Of a stretch of 64,000 nt of DNA, positions 1-10,456 are shown piece after piece. The DNA is from Staphylotrichum longicolle. Its lineage: Eukaryota > Ascomycota > Sordariomycetes > Sordariales > Chaetomiaceae. The translations under genes were made by a program, and so were the position numbers. The notes beneath the pieces are model-generated. The model did not search any database. It was not told the DNA's origin and saw only the letters and a program-made list of their open reading frames with translations. The stretch covers positions 1,550,001 to 1,614,000 of the forward strand of contig JAHCVI010000001.1 of the NCBI GenBank assembly GCA_019096155.1. Reading direction: 5' to 3'. Positions within the stretch are counted from its first letter, which is position 1; each line of letters begins with the position of its first letter.

Positions 1-824
1 GAGTACCAGTGCCAGTGCTGCGTGTTCACTGCGCTCGTGGGAGACACCTGTGGCGTGTTTGCGCCAGTCAACATCGTGTCGATTCGGGTCCGTGTTTGCG
101 GTGGCTTCTCTGTTGCATCGTATGTACAGGAACACTAGAATGGGTCTGTTGTGCAAACCGGAGACTGACGGCCGTCATCCACGAGTTGGACTCTGATTTG
201 CGTCTGTGGGTCCGCTATTCTGGCTTCGTGCGGTGGCCGTACCTGGTAATTTTACCATTGACCCATTGGGCCCAGGGGTTCACGGACCATCCCATCGTCC
301 ACACATTCAAGCGTCTCCCACGAAAGGCACCGGATCGCACGGTTTCTCCCCGCCTTCACAACACTGCGCTGTGTTCTGTCATACGACTCGGACGTCAGCT
401 TTGCTTGATCACTCGCCTCCAAAGTGGCCTGCTCAGGATATCGTGCTCGCTGTTTTTGCTCACTTGCTCACTTGCTCACTGCTCTGATACATCTGCTCTC
501 TCGTCTGCCATCCCGTCCCGTCTCTCAGACCGCCTGTCACACTGGCTGCCCACTCACAACGCGCCCAACGCTCAACAGTCGGCTCTTGGACATTGACACG
601 CGCAGTCAGGCATCGGTGCCGATGCAGCTTCTCAACAATACGACCAATGCACCCAGTTCCCCATACTTGACACCTCTTGACAACCATCTCCTTCCCGAGA
701 CACGAGGCCCGAAACTCGGTTCAAGACCAGATTTGGCACGCATTTCGACGCGGAAACGAAGGATTGAAACAGGGTGTGCGCGGTTGTGGAGCCGAGAAGC
801 ACAGGGCACCTCGCACCCAAAAAC
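1..824. other. Upstream region of the serine-rich gene
   Basis: No gene is supported here. The DNA is pyrimidine-rich on the + strand, as expected for a fungal promoter and 5' leader. It contains a short direct repeat of an 8-bp unit (tgctcact) near 459-484. Open frames in this stretch have no recognisable protein content and overlap each other. Confidence 0.5.
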
Positions 825-3800
825 ATGACATCGACCACCTTTGCAGCCCGTTCTGGGGACACCAGCGCCCAACCTCAGTCTCCCGAGGCGCATTACACCA
901 GGGGCTCCAGCAGCAGCATCAACAACAACAAAAATAACGACAACAACGATAACCCGTCGTACAGCAGCGACAACGTCATTCTGCACGCGCATCGCCAGAA
1001 CCACAACTCGTCCAAGCTCCCGGCTTTTCGGTTTGCGGACCTGCGGAAAGATCGCATCTCGCTGCCCTCGCTGCAACAGCCAACCCCACTCGCGCCGGTC
1101 GTCGTTTGCGACACAGCCGATCCTCGTCGCGAAGCACAGAGCGCCCTCCACCACTACCGCAGTGCGCAGACCCTCCCAGACAGGGCAGCTTCCTTCGAAA
1201 CAAAGCAGACTGGCGGCGCCACGAGAACTCGCTCCCTCAAGTTCGTTCTGCCCTCGACGAAAACTGCCGCCCCCGGGTCGTCCCCAGCATCCAAGCGTCC
1301 AGCGTCATTTCCGACGAACGACGCGCCGGGGACCCGGTCGTCAGCCGAATCCGTTGTCACGCCCGTAATCAAGCGTCGCCTGACAGAGAGCGCGGTCAAG
1401 GAGTCGGCGCAAGGCCAGCGGGAATTGCTATTCCCTAGGACCGCCGAGAGCTCGCGCCCCCCTGTCTCGTCCAACAAAACACTCACCACTGCGAGCACCA
1501 CCAACGCTGCCAGCACCTCGGGTGGGCGCGCCGTAATTCCTCCCATTCGGGCTTTCCGGTCTTCACGCAAGAGCGCCGCGCCCGACATGCCCGCCCGGCG
1601 CTCGTTTGAGGATTCGCGCAAGGAAGAAAGCGTGGGCGCCAACCAGCGTGACCGCGCCTTCCATGCCCTCGAAGGTCGCCGAGACGACGAATTTTCGCAT
1701 CCCACGCCGTCCGAGTCTGGCGAGATGACGACAACGACTGATAATGACAACACAGCCGACATCTTCATGAAGATTGCTCGCGAGGACCCGGCGCAGCGCG
1801 TGTCGGAAAAACAGCCCGCTGCCCCGGAGCCGGTTGCTATTGTGAGTTCTTTACGACCTGGCCGGGTGATGCCATGCTCGGCCGCTGACCTTTTTACAGT
1901 CGCGGATTGTTCGGACCTCCCACCGGCGGCCTCTTTCGGCGGCCATTCCTGCCCATGATGTTCCTTCGCCACCCCACCTCTCGCGTCGCCTTTCCGACCA
2001 ACGAGAAAGCTCACGCACTCGGCAAGCGACAGAAGGCCAACCGGCGCAGACATCGACGAGGGAGACGGTTCACCGCACCCCAGTGAGAGAAGACTTTCCG
2101 TCCATCTCAACCGCCGCCGAAGGCTCGAGCCGTGGGCAACACGGCCGAACTCCCCAAAGGCCATCTCCCGTCACCCCCAGACAAATCTCTTTCAAGGACT
2201 CTTTCTCAGAGACCGGCTCGGCCTACCAACGCAGACGGCAATCGCTCACCGAGAACAACAGCCATTCAAGCTCGAGGGCCCCGCAATCCAGGAGCTCGAC
2301 CTTTGCAATGGCTCACTCCCGAACCTACCACTCTTCCCCGTTGGTTCCGAAGTCTGCGAATGTCCAAGCAGACGCGCTTCACAGCTCCGATGCGAACCAT
2401 GCAGTCGAGGGCACCGAGTCCTCCTCCTCAACAGCCGCGCCCTCCACCGTCTGGGATGAGTTGGACGATCTGAAATCAAGGATTCATCGCCTAGAACGTA
2501 CCGGGAAGCTTCCGTCTACATCGGGCGGAGGAATGTCCAGGTCCTCCGAAGAGCGGCCGAGAACTGCGACCACCAACGCCACAACCGTATCGGCCTCCCC
2601 CAAGCGTAGTTCTGGTACTGGTCCGGCGCACGCAGAACCCATCATCGTTCCCTTGATGCCACGAGAGTCGCAACCACTGCTCCTCTCGGCGCTCAGCAAG
2701 ACAAAGGATCTGGTCAGCCCCGAAGTCTTCAGCGCCATTGAATCCGCTGCAACAGATGCCTTGGCCTTGTCTTCGATGATTGGAACCGTCGGTCAACCTG
2801 GGCCAATATCAAGTAGCGCCAGCACCATTGGCGGCTACAATGGCAGCCTCACAGATAGGCAGCTCCGCAAGAAGGCCGACAGCGTCTGCAGAAGCTTGAC
2901 GGAATTATGTCTTGCTCTCGCTGATCCTGCGGGCCAAAAGAAGCAACCCCAGCCGACCACGCTTGTCCCCGAACAGGAGCTCCTGCTAAGCCCGGCATCC
3001 AGCAAAGCCACAGTGGGGACTGTGACACCGCAGAGGCGGCCGAGTGCTATCGCAGACATGGTCACAAAGGCCAGCACGAGCGATCGAGCCCCGACAAGCC
3101 TGGAACAAAAGAGGAAGACCATGCTCGCTAGCATCTCGCTCCCTACTTCTCGCTACGCGACAGCGCCCTCCACACCGTTAGAGTCGACGCCAGGACGGAA
3201 GTCGTCTCTGCTCCTGGCCCGGATCCGTCGCACGGGGACCGAGGAGGCGGAGGAGGCGACCCCGCAGGCTGGGAGGAGGTCATCATTGCTGCTGCGATCG
3301 AGAAGAACTGAACCAGAGGAGACAGAGGAACCCCGCGAAGGAAGAAAGACTTCGCTGCTCCTCCGCACCCGGAAGACCATGAACGAAGAGGAGGACGAGT
3401 CGCGCTTCCGCGTACCCTCCAGGGCGATCACTGAAGTGAACAGCTTCCGCACCGCCCCGCGCAGCGACGTCCCCGCGTCTGCTACGACAACCCAGGCGCC
3501 CGCCGAGAACAGCCCAGTCACCCTGCCCCGACGCCGGCTCATCCCATCGGCGATCAGCACGCGGTTTGCCGCCGCAGTTCCCGCTGCCTCGGCACCAACG
3601 ACGCCAGCACGCAAGTACCTCGAACGCAGCACGCTCCAGGAACGCGGCACTCCCTTGGACCGGAGCTCCTACCTCGAACGCAGCACGCACCAGGAGCGGG
3701 GGCACATCAACAGCATCTCGGAGAGGCTCGCCGAAGAGAGGGGCCAGCCGCAGCGGCAAATGCCTCTCAGCCAGAGCACCCTGCTCAGCCGGACGGGCAG

Positions 3801-3849
3801 CCTCGGACGCCGCACCCGCGAGGGCACGGTAGCCGGCGTTCGCTCATGA
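825..3849 (+). CDS. Serine-rich, largely disordered conserved fungal protein
   Basis: Function not recognised. Two exons, 825-1841 and 1900-3849, joined in phase 0 across a 58-bp GTGAGT...CAG intron, give 988 residues. The ATG at 825 is chosen because the upstream in-frame codon at 774 is GTG and 825 has an A-rich context (aaacATGaca). The protein is rich in Ser, Thr, Arg and Pro and has no membrane segment. A short ordered segment, VWDELDDLKSRIHRLE, is followed by a helical, conserved-looking block around 2640-2930 (residues about 585-680). The C-terminal third carries two sets of internal repeats: three copies of a GRKSSLLL-R-RRT-EE unit (about 3190-3400) and two copies of YLERST-QERG (about 3616-3706). 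The composition and basic-acidic repeats suggest a cytoskeletal, cortical or scaffold role, but this is inference only. It is the left-most gene and stands alone on its strand before TPT1. Confidence 0.75.
3190..3400 (+). repeat. Three-copy coding repeat (GRKSSLLL unit)
   Basis: Three degenerate in-frame copies of about 23-26 codons. Each contains GR(K/R)(S/T)SLLL, a basic patch (R-R-RT or RTRKT) and then an acidic stretch with EE pairs. The copies differ at the DNA level, so the repeat is old or under protein-level selection. Confidence 0.7.
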
Positions 3850-4275
3850 GCTCGGGATCATTCTTATCATCACCATCACCACTACCACCACCACGAAACA
3901 CCATGCGCGCAATGACGGCGGAGAACAACTGATGACGCCCACAACGACACCATGACGAAACTGGAAACGTATATACCACGTTTTATTCACGACTGTACCA
4001 ACACCAAGTATATATATACATCTACATGCATTGTGCATGGTTGGCACGGCGGCGTTTCTGCTTTTTCTTTTCTTTTTCGCAACAACCCGCATCCACGCAT
4101 CGGTTCTGGGAAAAGAAGGAGGGCGCGCCCCATTTGACGACCTTTTTTCTTTTTTTTCGCATGCATGCATTTCGATTCAGGCATTCGGCATTTGCAGGAT
4201 CAGCATCGCATGGCAGTTTTGTTTTTTTCTGGATTTTTTGAGGGTTGGGGACTGGACGTTTTGGAACATCTTGGG

Positions 4276-4306
<31 letters not shown>

Positions 4307-5500
4307 GATTCGAATCATTGATTATGGCGTAATGGGTTGGGAGAGACGACTGCTTATGCAGAGATGAATTGGTCATGGACAAGGGAGGTGGGAAAGGAAA
4401 GGAAAGGAGACGGGGGCGGTTAGTCGGGTGTTTAATCTGTTACGGTGGTCGGATATGGGGGTTGCTTTTGTTTGGATTGGGAGTCCTGTACTGTGCATTG
4501 GGAGTGGGGTCTTGGACGGCGTGGTATTGATTGTCATCAGAGTTTTGGGGGGTGGTGTTCAGCTTGTTTGTTGCTGTATTCTGGGTGTGACGTTTTTTTC
4601 TGGTGTTGGCGATGGGAGGAATTGGGCGGTCGTCGATACCCATGGGTCTGGGAGAAACGGATCTTTGGGCAAAGATCAGGGAGGAGGGGTAGGTTGGAAG
4701 GTGTTTTGGGGCGGGTGTTGGCTTGCTCGGGTGTGAATAGCTGGCCGGGCGTGTACATTGATATTGATATATTGGTTTTGTTCCCAACGAGTTCTGTACC
4801 TTACACTTGCGTGGTCGTGGCTGTGGCCGTGTATTTGGAGCTTGGTGGCTGTCCGGCATGAGTCATGCGGGAGAGTGGCCTTTTTCAGAAACTCGAGACA
4901 ACGAGGTACATATTCAGCAGGCCAGCAACGCAGTGTTTGAGATCAATCTCATGCTCATAATTTCCACCCTGCGGGTGCACCACCATCAAGGTCTCCATCT
5001 CGACCCGGTACGCAAATCCCATTGCACATTGGGCCCTGACGTCGCGAATGTATTTACCCGAAAAATACCCAACCGCAACCACTAACAAACCAGCCCACTC
5101 AGGTACTCACTCCGACCCAACTTCATCAACCCTCGCCTCAATATCCCCCGAAAAACCACGCCCAAAGTGAGCATTCACCGCTCCCACTCCTTGTTTTCCC
5201 CCTCCCATTTCATACATGCACAAACACCTTCCCATCCCCCGCCTCTTCTTGGCCACTCCCACCACTCCTCCTCCACTCAAGCCCAACCTTCCGTTTCCGT
5301 TTCCATTCTCACTTCCTTCACTCTTCCTCTCAACCACTGCCCCGGCATCCGCCGCAGCCACCACCACCCGCAACAACTCCAGACTCACACTCACCAGAAG
5401 ACTCCCCTTCACACCCACATCTGTCTCTTTGACAAACGAGACCGACACCGGCACCGGAATCGGCAGCTCAAAATCAAGACTAGGAGAAACACAACGGAAA
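3850..5500. other. Intergenic region between the serine-rich gene and TPT1
   Basis: No supported gene in about 1.65 kb. It should hold the 3' UTR of the upstream gene and the promoter and leader of TPT1. A GGCGAC microsatellite lies at 4274-4306. The + strand is strongly G/T-rich at about 4430-4740 and strongly C/A-rich at about 5100-5480, so strand composition flips ahead of TPT1. Open frames in this interval (about 4428-4861) are short, overlapping and compositionally driven. Confidence 0.5.
4274..4306 (+). repeat. GGCGAC hexanucleotide microsatellite
   Basis: About five tandem copies of GGCGAC in non-coding DNA, ending in ggcgagg. Confidence 0.85.
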
Positions 5501-6667
5501 ATGGATCCGTCAACTGTCGACGACACGACTACGACGGCGGCATCTGAAGCCCTGGCGGACCGCCTCGAGGACATGGCCATGTCGGCGCCCCGGCATCAGG
5601 ATGGTCAGAGCGGGCATGGGAAGAGAGGTGGTGGTGGCAAGGCGGGGAAGCGTGGTGGTGGTGGTGGCGGTGGTGGGAGGGAAGGAGGGCGGGATAGGCG
5701 GGAGGTGGACCTGTCCAAGGCGCTGTCGAGGCTGTTGAGGCACCAGGCGGGGAATGCCGGGGTGGAGCTTGATCGGGAGGGATTTGCGAGCTTGGACCGG
5801 GTGGTGAGTTCCTTTTCTCCCGTCTCCGGTTGCTCTTGTTGTTTGAGTTGGGGGTGGGTTGTTTGGGTTGAGGATGGAGGGGAGTTTTGAACGAGGGGCA
5901 GGCGGGCGCATTATTGTATGAGAGAGATGGTATACTAACGACCAACCCACCAGCTCCAATGGGGTCCGCTGCGCTCCCTCGCGCCCGCCTTCCCGGAAAT
6001 CCTCAACGCCGTCCACAACTCGGACAAGCAGCGCTTCGCCCTCAAGCCCAACCCGGCCACCAACCCGGCCCTCGACGAGTCCTCCACCGACCCCTCCCAC
6101 TGGCTCATCCGCGCCAACCAGGGCCACTCCATCAAGCTCGACAGCGAGCACCTCCTCAAGCCCCTCGCCCCGCCTTCCCCCGCGGACGGCGCGCAGCCCG
6201 AGGGCACCCTGCCCATCCCCCCCGTCGTCGTCCACGGCACCTACTTCGCCTTCTGGCCCGCCATCGTCGCGAGCGGCGGGCTCAAGCCCATGGGGCGCAA
6301 CCACGTGCACTTTAGCGTCGGCCTGCCCGAGGACACGGAGGCGGGCGTGATCAGCGGGATGCGCCGGGACGCCGAGGTGCTCGTCTACGTCGACGTGGCG
6401 GCGAGCATCGCCGAGGCCGGGATCAAGTGGTGGATGAGCGACAACGGGGTCGTGCTGACCGAGGGCGCCGCCGCCGACGGGCTGGTGCCGCTCAAGTACT
6501 TCAAGCTGGTCGAGGGGCGCAGGCAGGGGGTGGGCCTGCTCTGGAAGGACGGGGAGAAGGTGGCGGATTTGCCCGAGGGCTTGAAGTTCAGGGCGCCTCA
6601 GGGGAAGAGGGGCGGGGTGGTGGAAGGGGGGGTAGGGGTGGCAGGGGCGGGGGAAGTGAGTCCCTGA
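5501..6667 (+). CDS. TPT1: tRNA 2'-phosphotransferase
   Basis: Tpt1/KptA family enzyme. It removes the 2'-phosphate left at the splice junction after fungal tRNA ligation and transfers it to NAD+ to form ADP-ribose 1''-2''-cyclic phosphate. Two exons (5501-5803, 5954-6667) flank a 150-bp GTGAGT...CAG intron with a TACTAAC branch site; 338 residues. The N-terminal 65 residues are Gly/Lys-rich and disordered. Family motifs are clear: LSKALSRLLRHQ (R80, H81), IRANQGHS (about 153-160) and HGTYFAFWPAI...GGLKPMGRNHVHFS (about 195-222), which supply the Arg-His-Arg-Arg active site. The last 20 or so codons are doubtful: the frame used reads a Gly/Val-rich tail, whereas the next frame over 6600-6660 reads RGG repeats, so a small indel near 6600 is possible. 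ATG 5501 (aaaATGg) is the first that gives the full domain. Confidence 0.92.
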
Positions 6668-7287
6668 CGTGTTGTTGGTATGTTGAGTAATCCATTCGTG
6701 TTGTAAGAACATCATCTTCGCGAGGTTTGAAGCCTGATTACGTTTGTGCGTGCCACGACGAGAGCAGAGGCGGGCGTGATAAGGGCGAGGTGAACGGTTT
6801 TTTGCGAAAGCCGGGACGAAACCAGAAAATGGCATGTGCCGTCCAAGCAGCTGGGAAGACGGAAGTGGTGTGAGCAACGGGGACCTTTCGGATATATAGG
6901 GCATATCGGGGAGCCAGGCAGGCAGGGGCGAGAGCCAGGGGCTGGGGGTAAGCACCTCGGGCATCGCTGCCATCCCTTGGCTCTTCTTGAGAGCTCAAAA
7001 GATTCAGACTGGGACAATGCTAACTCGAAGAAGCAGCTTAACCGAAGTTGATGAGATCTGCTCACACTCTCCGTTAAAATCGCAAAAGATTGCGCACGTA
7101 TGGCCACTGCCAAACTCATCGCTATCTGCCCATTCAACTCTCATCTCACCAAAGATCAAAGCACGCAAACTCGACCCCATCCCATCCGCCACACCCACCC
7201 ACCCGCAGCGTACCATGCCCCTTCAAAGGCCCTTTCCCCCCTTCCAACTAAACCATCTCCCCCCTCCCCTTCCTCCCACCCTCATCT
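6668..7287. other. Convergent intergenic region TPT1 / dsRBM gene
   Basis: This is 620 bp between two gene ends facing each other, so it should hold both 3' UTRs. The part near 7200-7350 is a C-rich/T-rich tract on the + strand. Nothing else is seen. Confidence 0.5.
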
Positions 7288-8517
7288 TTAAACCTTCACC
7301 CCCTCCTGCTCAATCTCCGCCATCATCCCCTCCACCTCCCTCATCCTCCTCCCCTCCTCCGCCACCAGCCACGCGAGCACCTCCTCGGCCACCTTGTCCC
7401 GCGCGTTCTTGCGCCCGTACACGTTGCGCACGCGCCCGAGGCCGTCGGGCACCTTGATGCGGTCGGCGCCAAAGTCGGCGTGGCCGTCGAAGAATTGCGG
7501 GTTGGGCGTCGTGATCGCCGCCGCCGCAGTTGCGGTTGCGGCTGCGGCTGCGGTGGCGGAGGGTTTAGATGATGAGGGGGCGCTGGTGGTGGTGGTGGAG
7601 GGGGAGGAAGAGGAGGAAGGGGTGATTTTGTACTGCGGGACGACGAGGCCGAGGAGGCGGCAGAGGCCGGTGACGCGGTGGGTGATGCGGACGGCGTCGT
7701 CGTCTGAAGAGGTGGTAGGGGAGGGTTGGTTGGGGACAGGGGCAGTGTTGATGTTGGTGTTGGGGGTTGGGTTGTTGGAGGGAGCTTGGGCGGGAAGGGT
7801 GGTCGGGATGGTGGTGGTGGTGGTTTGGGCGCGAGGGGGCTTCTTAGTCTTGGGAAACTCGACGTTGACGCCGTCCGAGGGCATGTAACCGCCCTTCATG
7901 AGCCACTCGATGCAGCACTTGGCCGCGTACTGCTTGGCGTCCTTCTTGCGGCCGAAGCTGGGGGCGCCCGGAGCGCCCTTGTCGTCGACGGTAACGAAGC
8001 CGGCGTCCGGGTTGGGGAAGATCAGCGGCTCGGCGTCCGGGTTGAGCTGGAAGTGACAGCGGTTGACCCATCTCTCATCGGGGACGGCTTCGTCCGTGAA
8101 GGCGGGGAGTGGACTGCCGTTGGCTTGTCGGAACCCTGGAGGCGGGTGTTAGTGAGGTTGCGGGAGACCAGAGTTGGAGCAAGTGGGGAAGGAGTGGTTA
8201 CTATTCAACAAGCTAACCCAGTCGCAGTCACCGAGCTTGGGCTCGAGAGAGCGTCTGAGGTCGGAGATGGCCCGCTGCTGGAGGGGCGAAAGCGGCGTGG
8301 GGTTCCTCTCTTGCTCCTCGATCCACGCCTTGAGGTCGCGGTAGTCGACAGGTTCGTCGAGCGGCGAGACGACGATCTGGGCGTTGAGAATGTCGTTGCT
8401 TGCCATGATTTCTTTTTCCTGGCAATTATTTGACTTGAGTTTCTTGATGGTTGGAATTGTTGCAGGCTCGGAGAGAGATGGGCTGGACTTTCGTTTCGCG
8501 GGCTGCGAGAGGGCCAT
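7288..8517 (-). CDS. Double-stranded RNA-binding-motif-like protein
   Basis: Two exons on the minus strand, 8517-8202 and 8135-7288, with a 66-bp intron. The donor (GTAACC) is weak but the join restores a continuous dsRBM-like segment, and an ACTAAC branch site precedes the CAG acceptor. 387 residues from the ATG at 8517; an internal ATG at 8403 is an equally good start. Region 1 (about 106-190) has a dsRBM-like pattern with a helical end reading KKDAKQYAAKCCIEWL. A low-complexity Thr/Ser/Pro/Ala linker follows. Region 2 (about 260-370) contains ITHRVTGLCRLLGLVVP and a second dsRBM-like end, RKNARDKVAEEVLAWL. The N-terminus has a basic KRK patch. Likely an RNA-binding protein of filamentous fungi; the exact target is unknown. 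It sits next to two other RNA-metabolism genes. Confidence 0.8.
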
Positions 8518-9123
8518 CTTATAGATTCAAGAGAGGGTCGCAGAAGTGGGGCAGAATCAAGAGCGACCAAGCTGCAAGAATAGAAGCACTGGTGAGTGAA
8601 CGAAGTAGCGAAATGTGGGATTGCCTGGTTGGTTAATTGTAATGAGGCATCCGCCGAGGCAAATCAATCTTTGCGGCATGCGGAGGAGGCAGACAGTCTG
8701 CTGGCCGTTCAGTTCGTTCAGCCTGGGACCGCTGTAGGCCTCAATTGTTGGCCAACGAGCGATCTCTTCTGCCTGGCCTGCAAAACGAATCTGGACTGAC
8801 GGTCTCCAGAGGAGTCAAAGATAGAGAGATGAAAACCAGAACTCGGCGTGCCTTCCGTGTTCCGAAACTCGATCCTGCGTTGGCGTCAGACCTGTGCTCA
8901 CTGGGCTTAGAAGATATGGTGGGCCGCTCGGCCAGGTGCAAACGCAACAGCGAGAAGTCACGGAGCAACTCCCATTGTCACTGTAATCTCCCCCGCCTGA
9001 CGGCGCATATTCCTCAAATGGTGTGGGTATCATAATCTATGTAAGCAATGTAGCAGACAAGGCTGCCCGACAGTAGCGGTGCACTCGCCGGGTTGAGCTG
9101 GACCAGTAAAGGGTTTGCTGATC
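8518..9123. other. Intergenic region upstream of the dsRBM gene
   Basis: This is 606 bp between the start of the dsRBM gene and the stop of EFG1 (both on the minus strand). It should hold the dsRBM promoter and the EFG1 3' UTR. No further element is recognised. Confidence 0.5.
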
Positions 9124-9998
9124 CTACTCAAAGAAGCCTCCATCATCGCTCTCGTCTTCCTCGTCATTTGGCTTGCTCGCCTGCTTCTCCCCCTTGGCTA
9201 GTTTCGACTTGGACTTCTTGGCATCTTGCCGCGATTCTCTCTTCTTTTCCTTCTTGGCCGGGACGTCGTGCTCTGCTGGCTGTTGAGCGGCCTCGGAATC
9301 CGATGTCGACTGTGGCCGCCTATTCTGCAGCTTCTCGAGTGCGGACTTGCCCTCCTCCCTCGTCTTCTCAATAACGGTCCACATGGGCGGCCGCGGGGTG
9401 CGCAGGTAGTGTGCTGCCGTGCTCGTCTCGTCCTTCTCCTTGGATGCAGCTCCCGCGTATAAGCTGATGTACGGTTCCATAAAGGGGAAGTAAATCGCAT
9501 AGTCAATGTCGACTTGGGCAACGTGAAGGTCGGCCTTGAGCTGTGAAACCTCCTCCGGGTCCGTGGCCTGTGCCACCTTCTTCTCGAGCTGCTTCGCAAA
9601 CCGCATGGCCTTTTTCCTCTCTACGGGCGTGTTAGCTGTGGTTCGTGTGTAGTCGGGTCCGAGGGAGTCGGCATACCAAAGAACCGGACCATGTGATATT
9701 TCTGAATCATCTTGCTCCTGTCCTTCTTTGCCCGCGCATCCTCGATGCGCTGCTTGTGTGCCGCCAACTCCCGTTCAAGGTCTCTCTGCTTGTGTGACGG
9801 CAGCTTCACGTTGTCCCGCGCAAGAAGTCTTTCGATTGCCCTGGCACGCTTCTTGATTGCATTGAGGCTGTCGAGGTCCACGACCGCTGGTTTTGGTCGG
9901 TGCGGGCGGTTGCTGCCAGTCCTGAGTCGTTTCCTGTCGGGGTTTTCATGGTGCTGGCCTGAGGGCTCGCTGTCTGCATGCGACCGTTTGTTGCCCAT
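9124..9998 (-). CDS. EFG1: rRNA-processing protein Efg1
   Basis: Efg1 family: a nucleolar factor needed for 18S rRNA maturation in the small-subunit processome. Exons 9998-9677 and 9620-9124 join across a 56-bp GTATGC...TAG intron to give 272 residues. The join recreates the family signature [20 protein letters not shown]. The N-terminus has nuclear-localisation-like KRLR/KK clusters. The middle (about 40-130) is a charged helical, coiled-coil-like region (AIKKRARAIERLLARDN; RDLERELAAHKQRIEDARAK). The family segment VDIDYAIYFPFMEPYISLY follows at about 155-173. The C-terminus is a Lys-rich then acidic tail ending DDGGFFE. It is transcribed divergently from SEA4, with 458 bp between the two start codons. 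Confidence 0.92.
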
Positions 9999-10456
9999 TC
10001 TGGAGCCACACAGAGTTCGCGCCGGGAAGGACAGTCAGTTGGTGGGAAAGCGTGTCGGACTTTGGTGTTGAGGAAACTGGATTCAGATCGCAACTGCGAA
10101 CCCGCCAGAAATTTTGGGGGTGTTGCTTGAGGAAAGTGGTCGATAAGGGTTAGGGTCGCCTCTTTCACTGGAGCTTCCCACTTCAAGGTCCAGGGTCCAT
10201 GGAACCTGAACCGACGACCTGCAGCATGCTTCAATAACGTTAACGACCGACCGAATTCGAGGAAACATTTCATGGACAGAGGAAAGCAAAACAAATCCCA
10301 TTGGGAATCTGAGGACGGATTGAGCTGAGAGGAGGCTGCGCTTCCCTCTGGACAATTCTCCAGCCTCTTTTCGTCCCTCGTCCCTCGTCTCCGTGTGTGA
10401 TCGTTACCCTGTCTGTCACTCTCGAGTCTCGCCGTGGTCATTGACTCGTCGCCGCC
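9999..10456. other. Divergent promoter EFG1 / SEA4
   Basis: This 458-bp interval must contain both promoters and both 5' leaders. The last 100 bp before the SEA4 ATG is a C/T-rich leader (repeated ccctcgt). No defined operator was recognised. Confidence 0.5.

Noticed and set aside
774..824. Upstream extension of the serine-rich protein
   Set aside because: The upstream codon at 774 is GTG; ATG 825 is the first conventional start in frame.
1154..2164. 336-codon minus-strand frame
   Set aside because: Antisense shadow of the serine-rich gene; the + strand frame is spliced and continuous.
4428..4861. Hydrophobic frames resembling a small membrane protein
   Set aside because: The hydrophobicity results from the G/T-rich composition; frames overlap on both strands with no splice or start support.
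5510..6973. 487-codon minus-strand frame
   Set aside because: It lies antisense over both exons and the intron of TPT1; composition follows third-position GC bias and no domain is visible.
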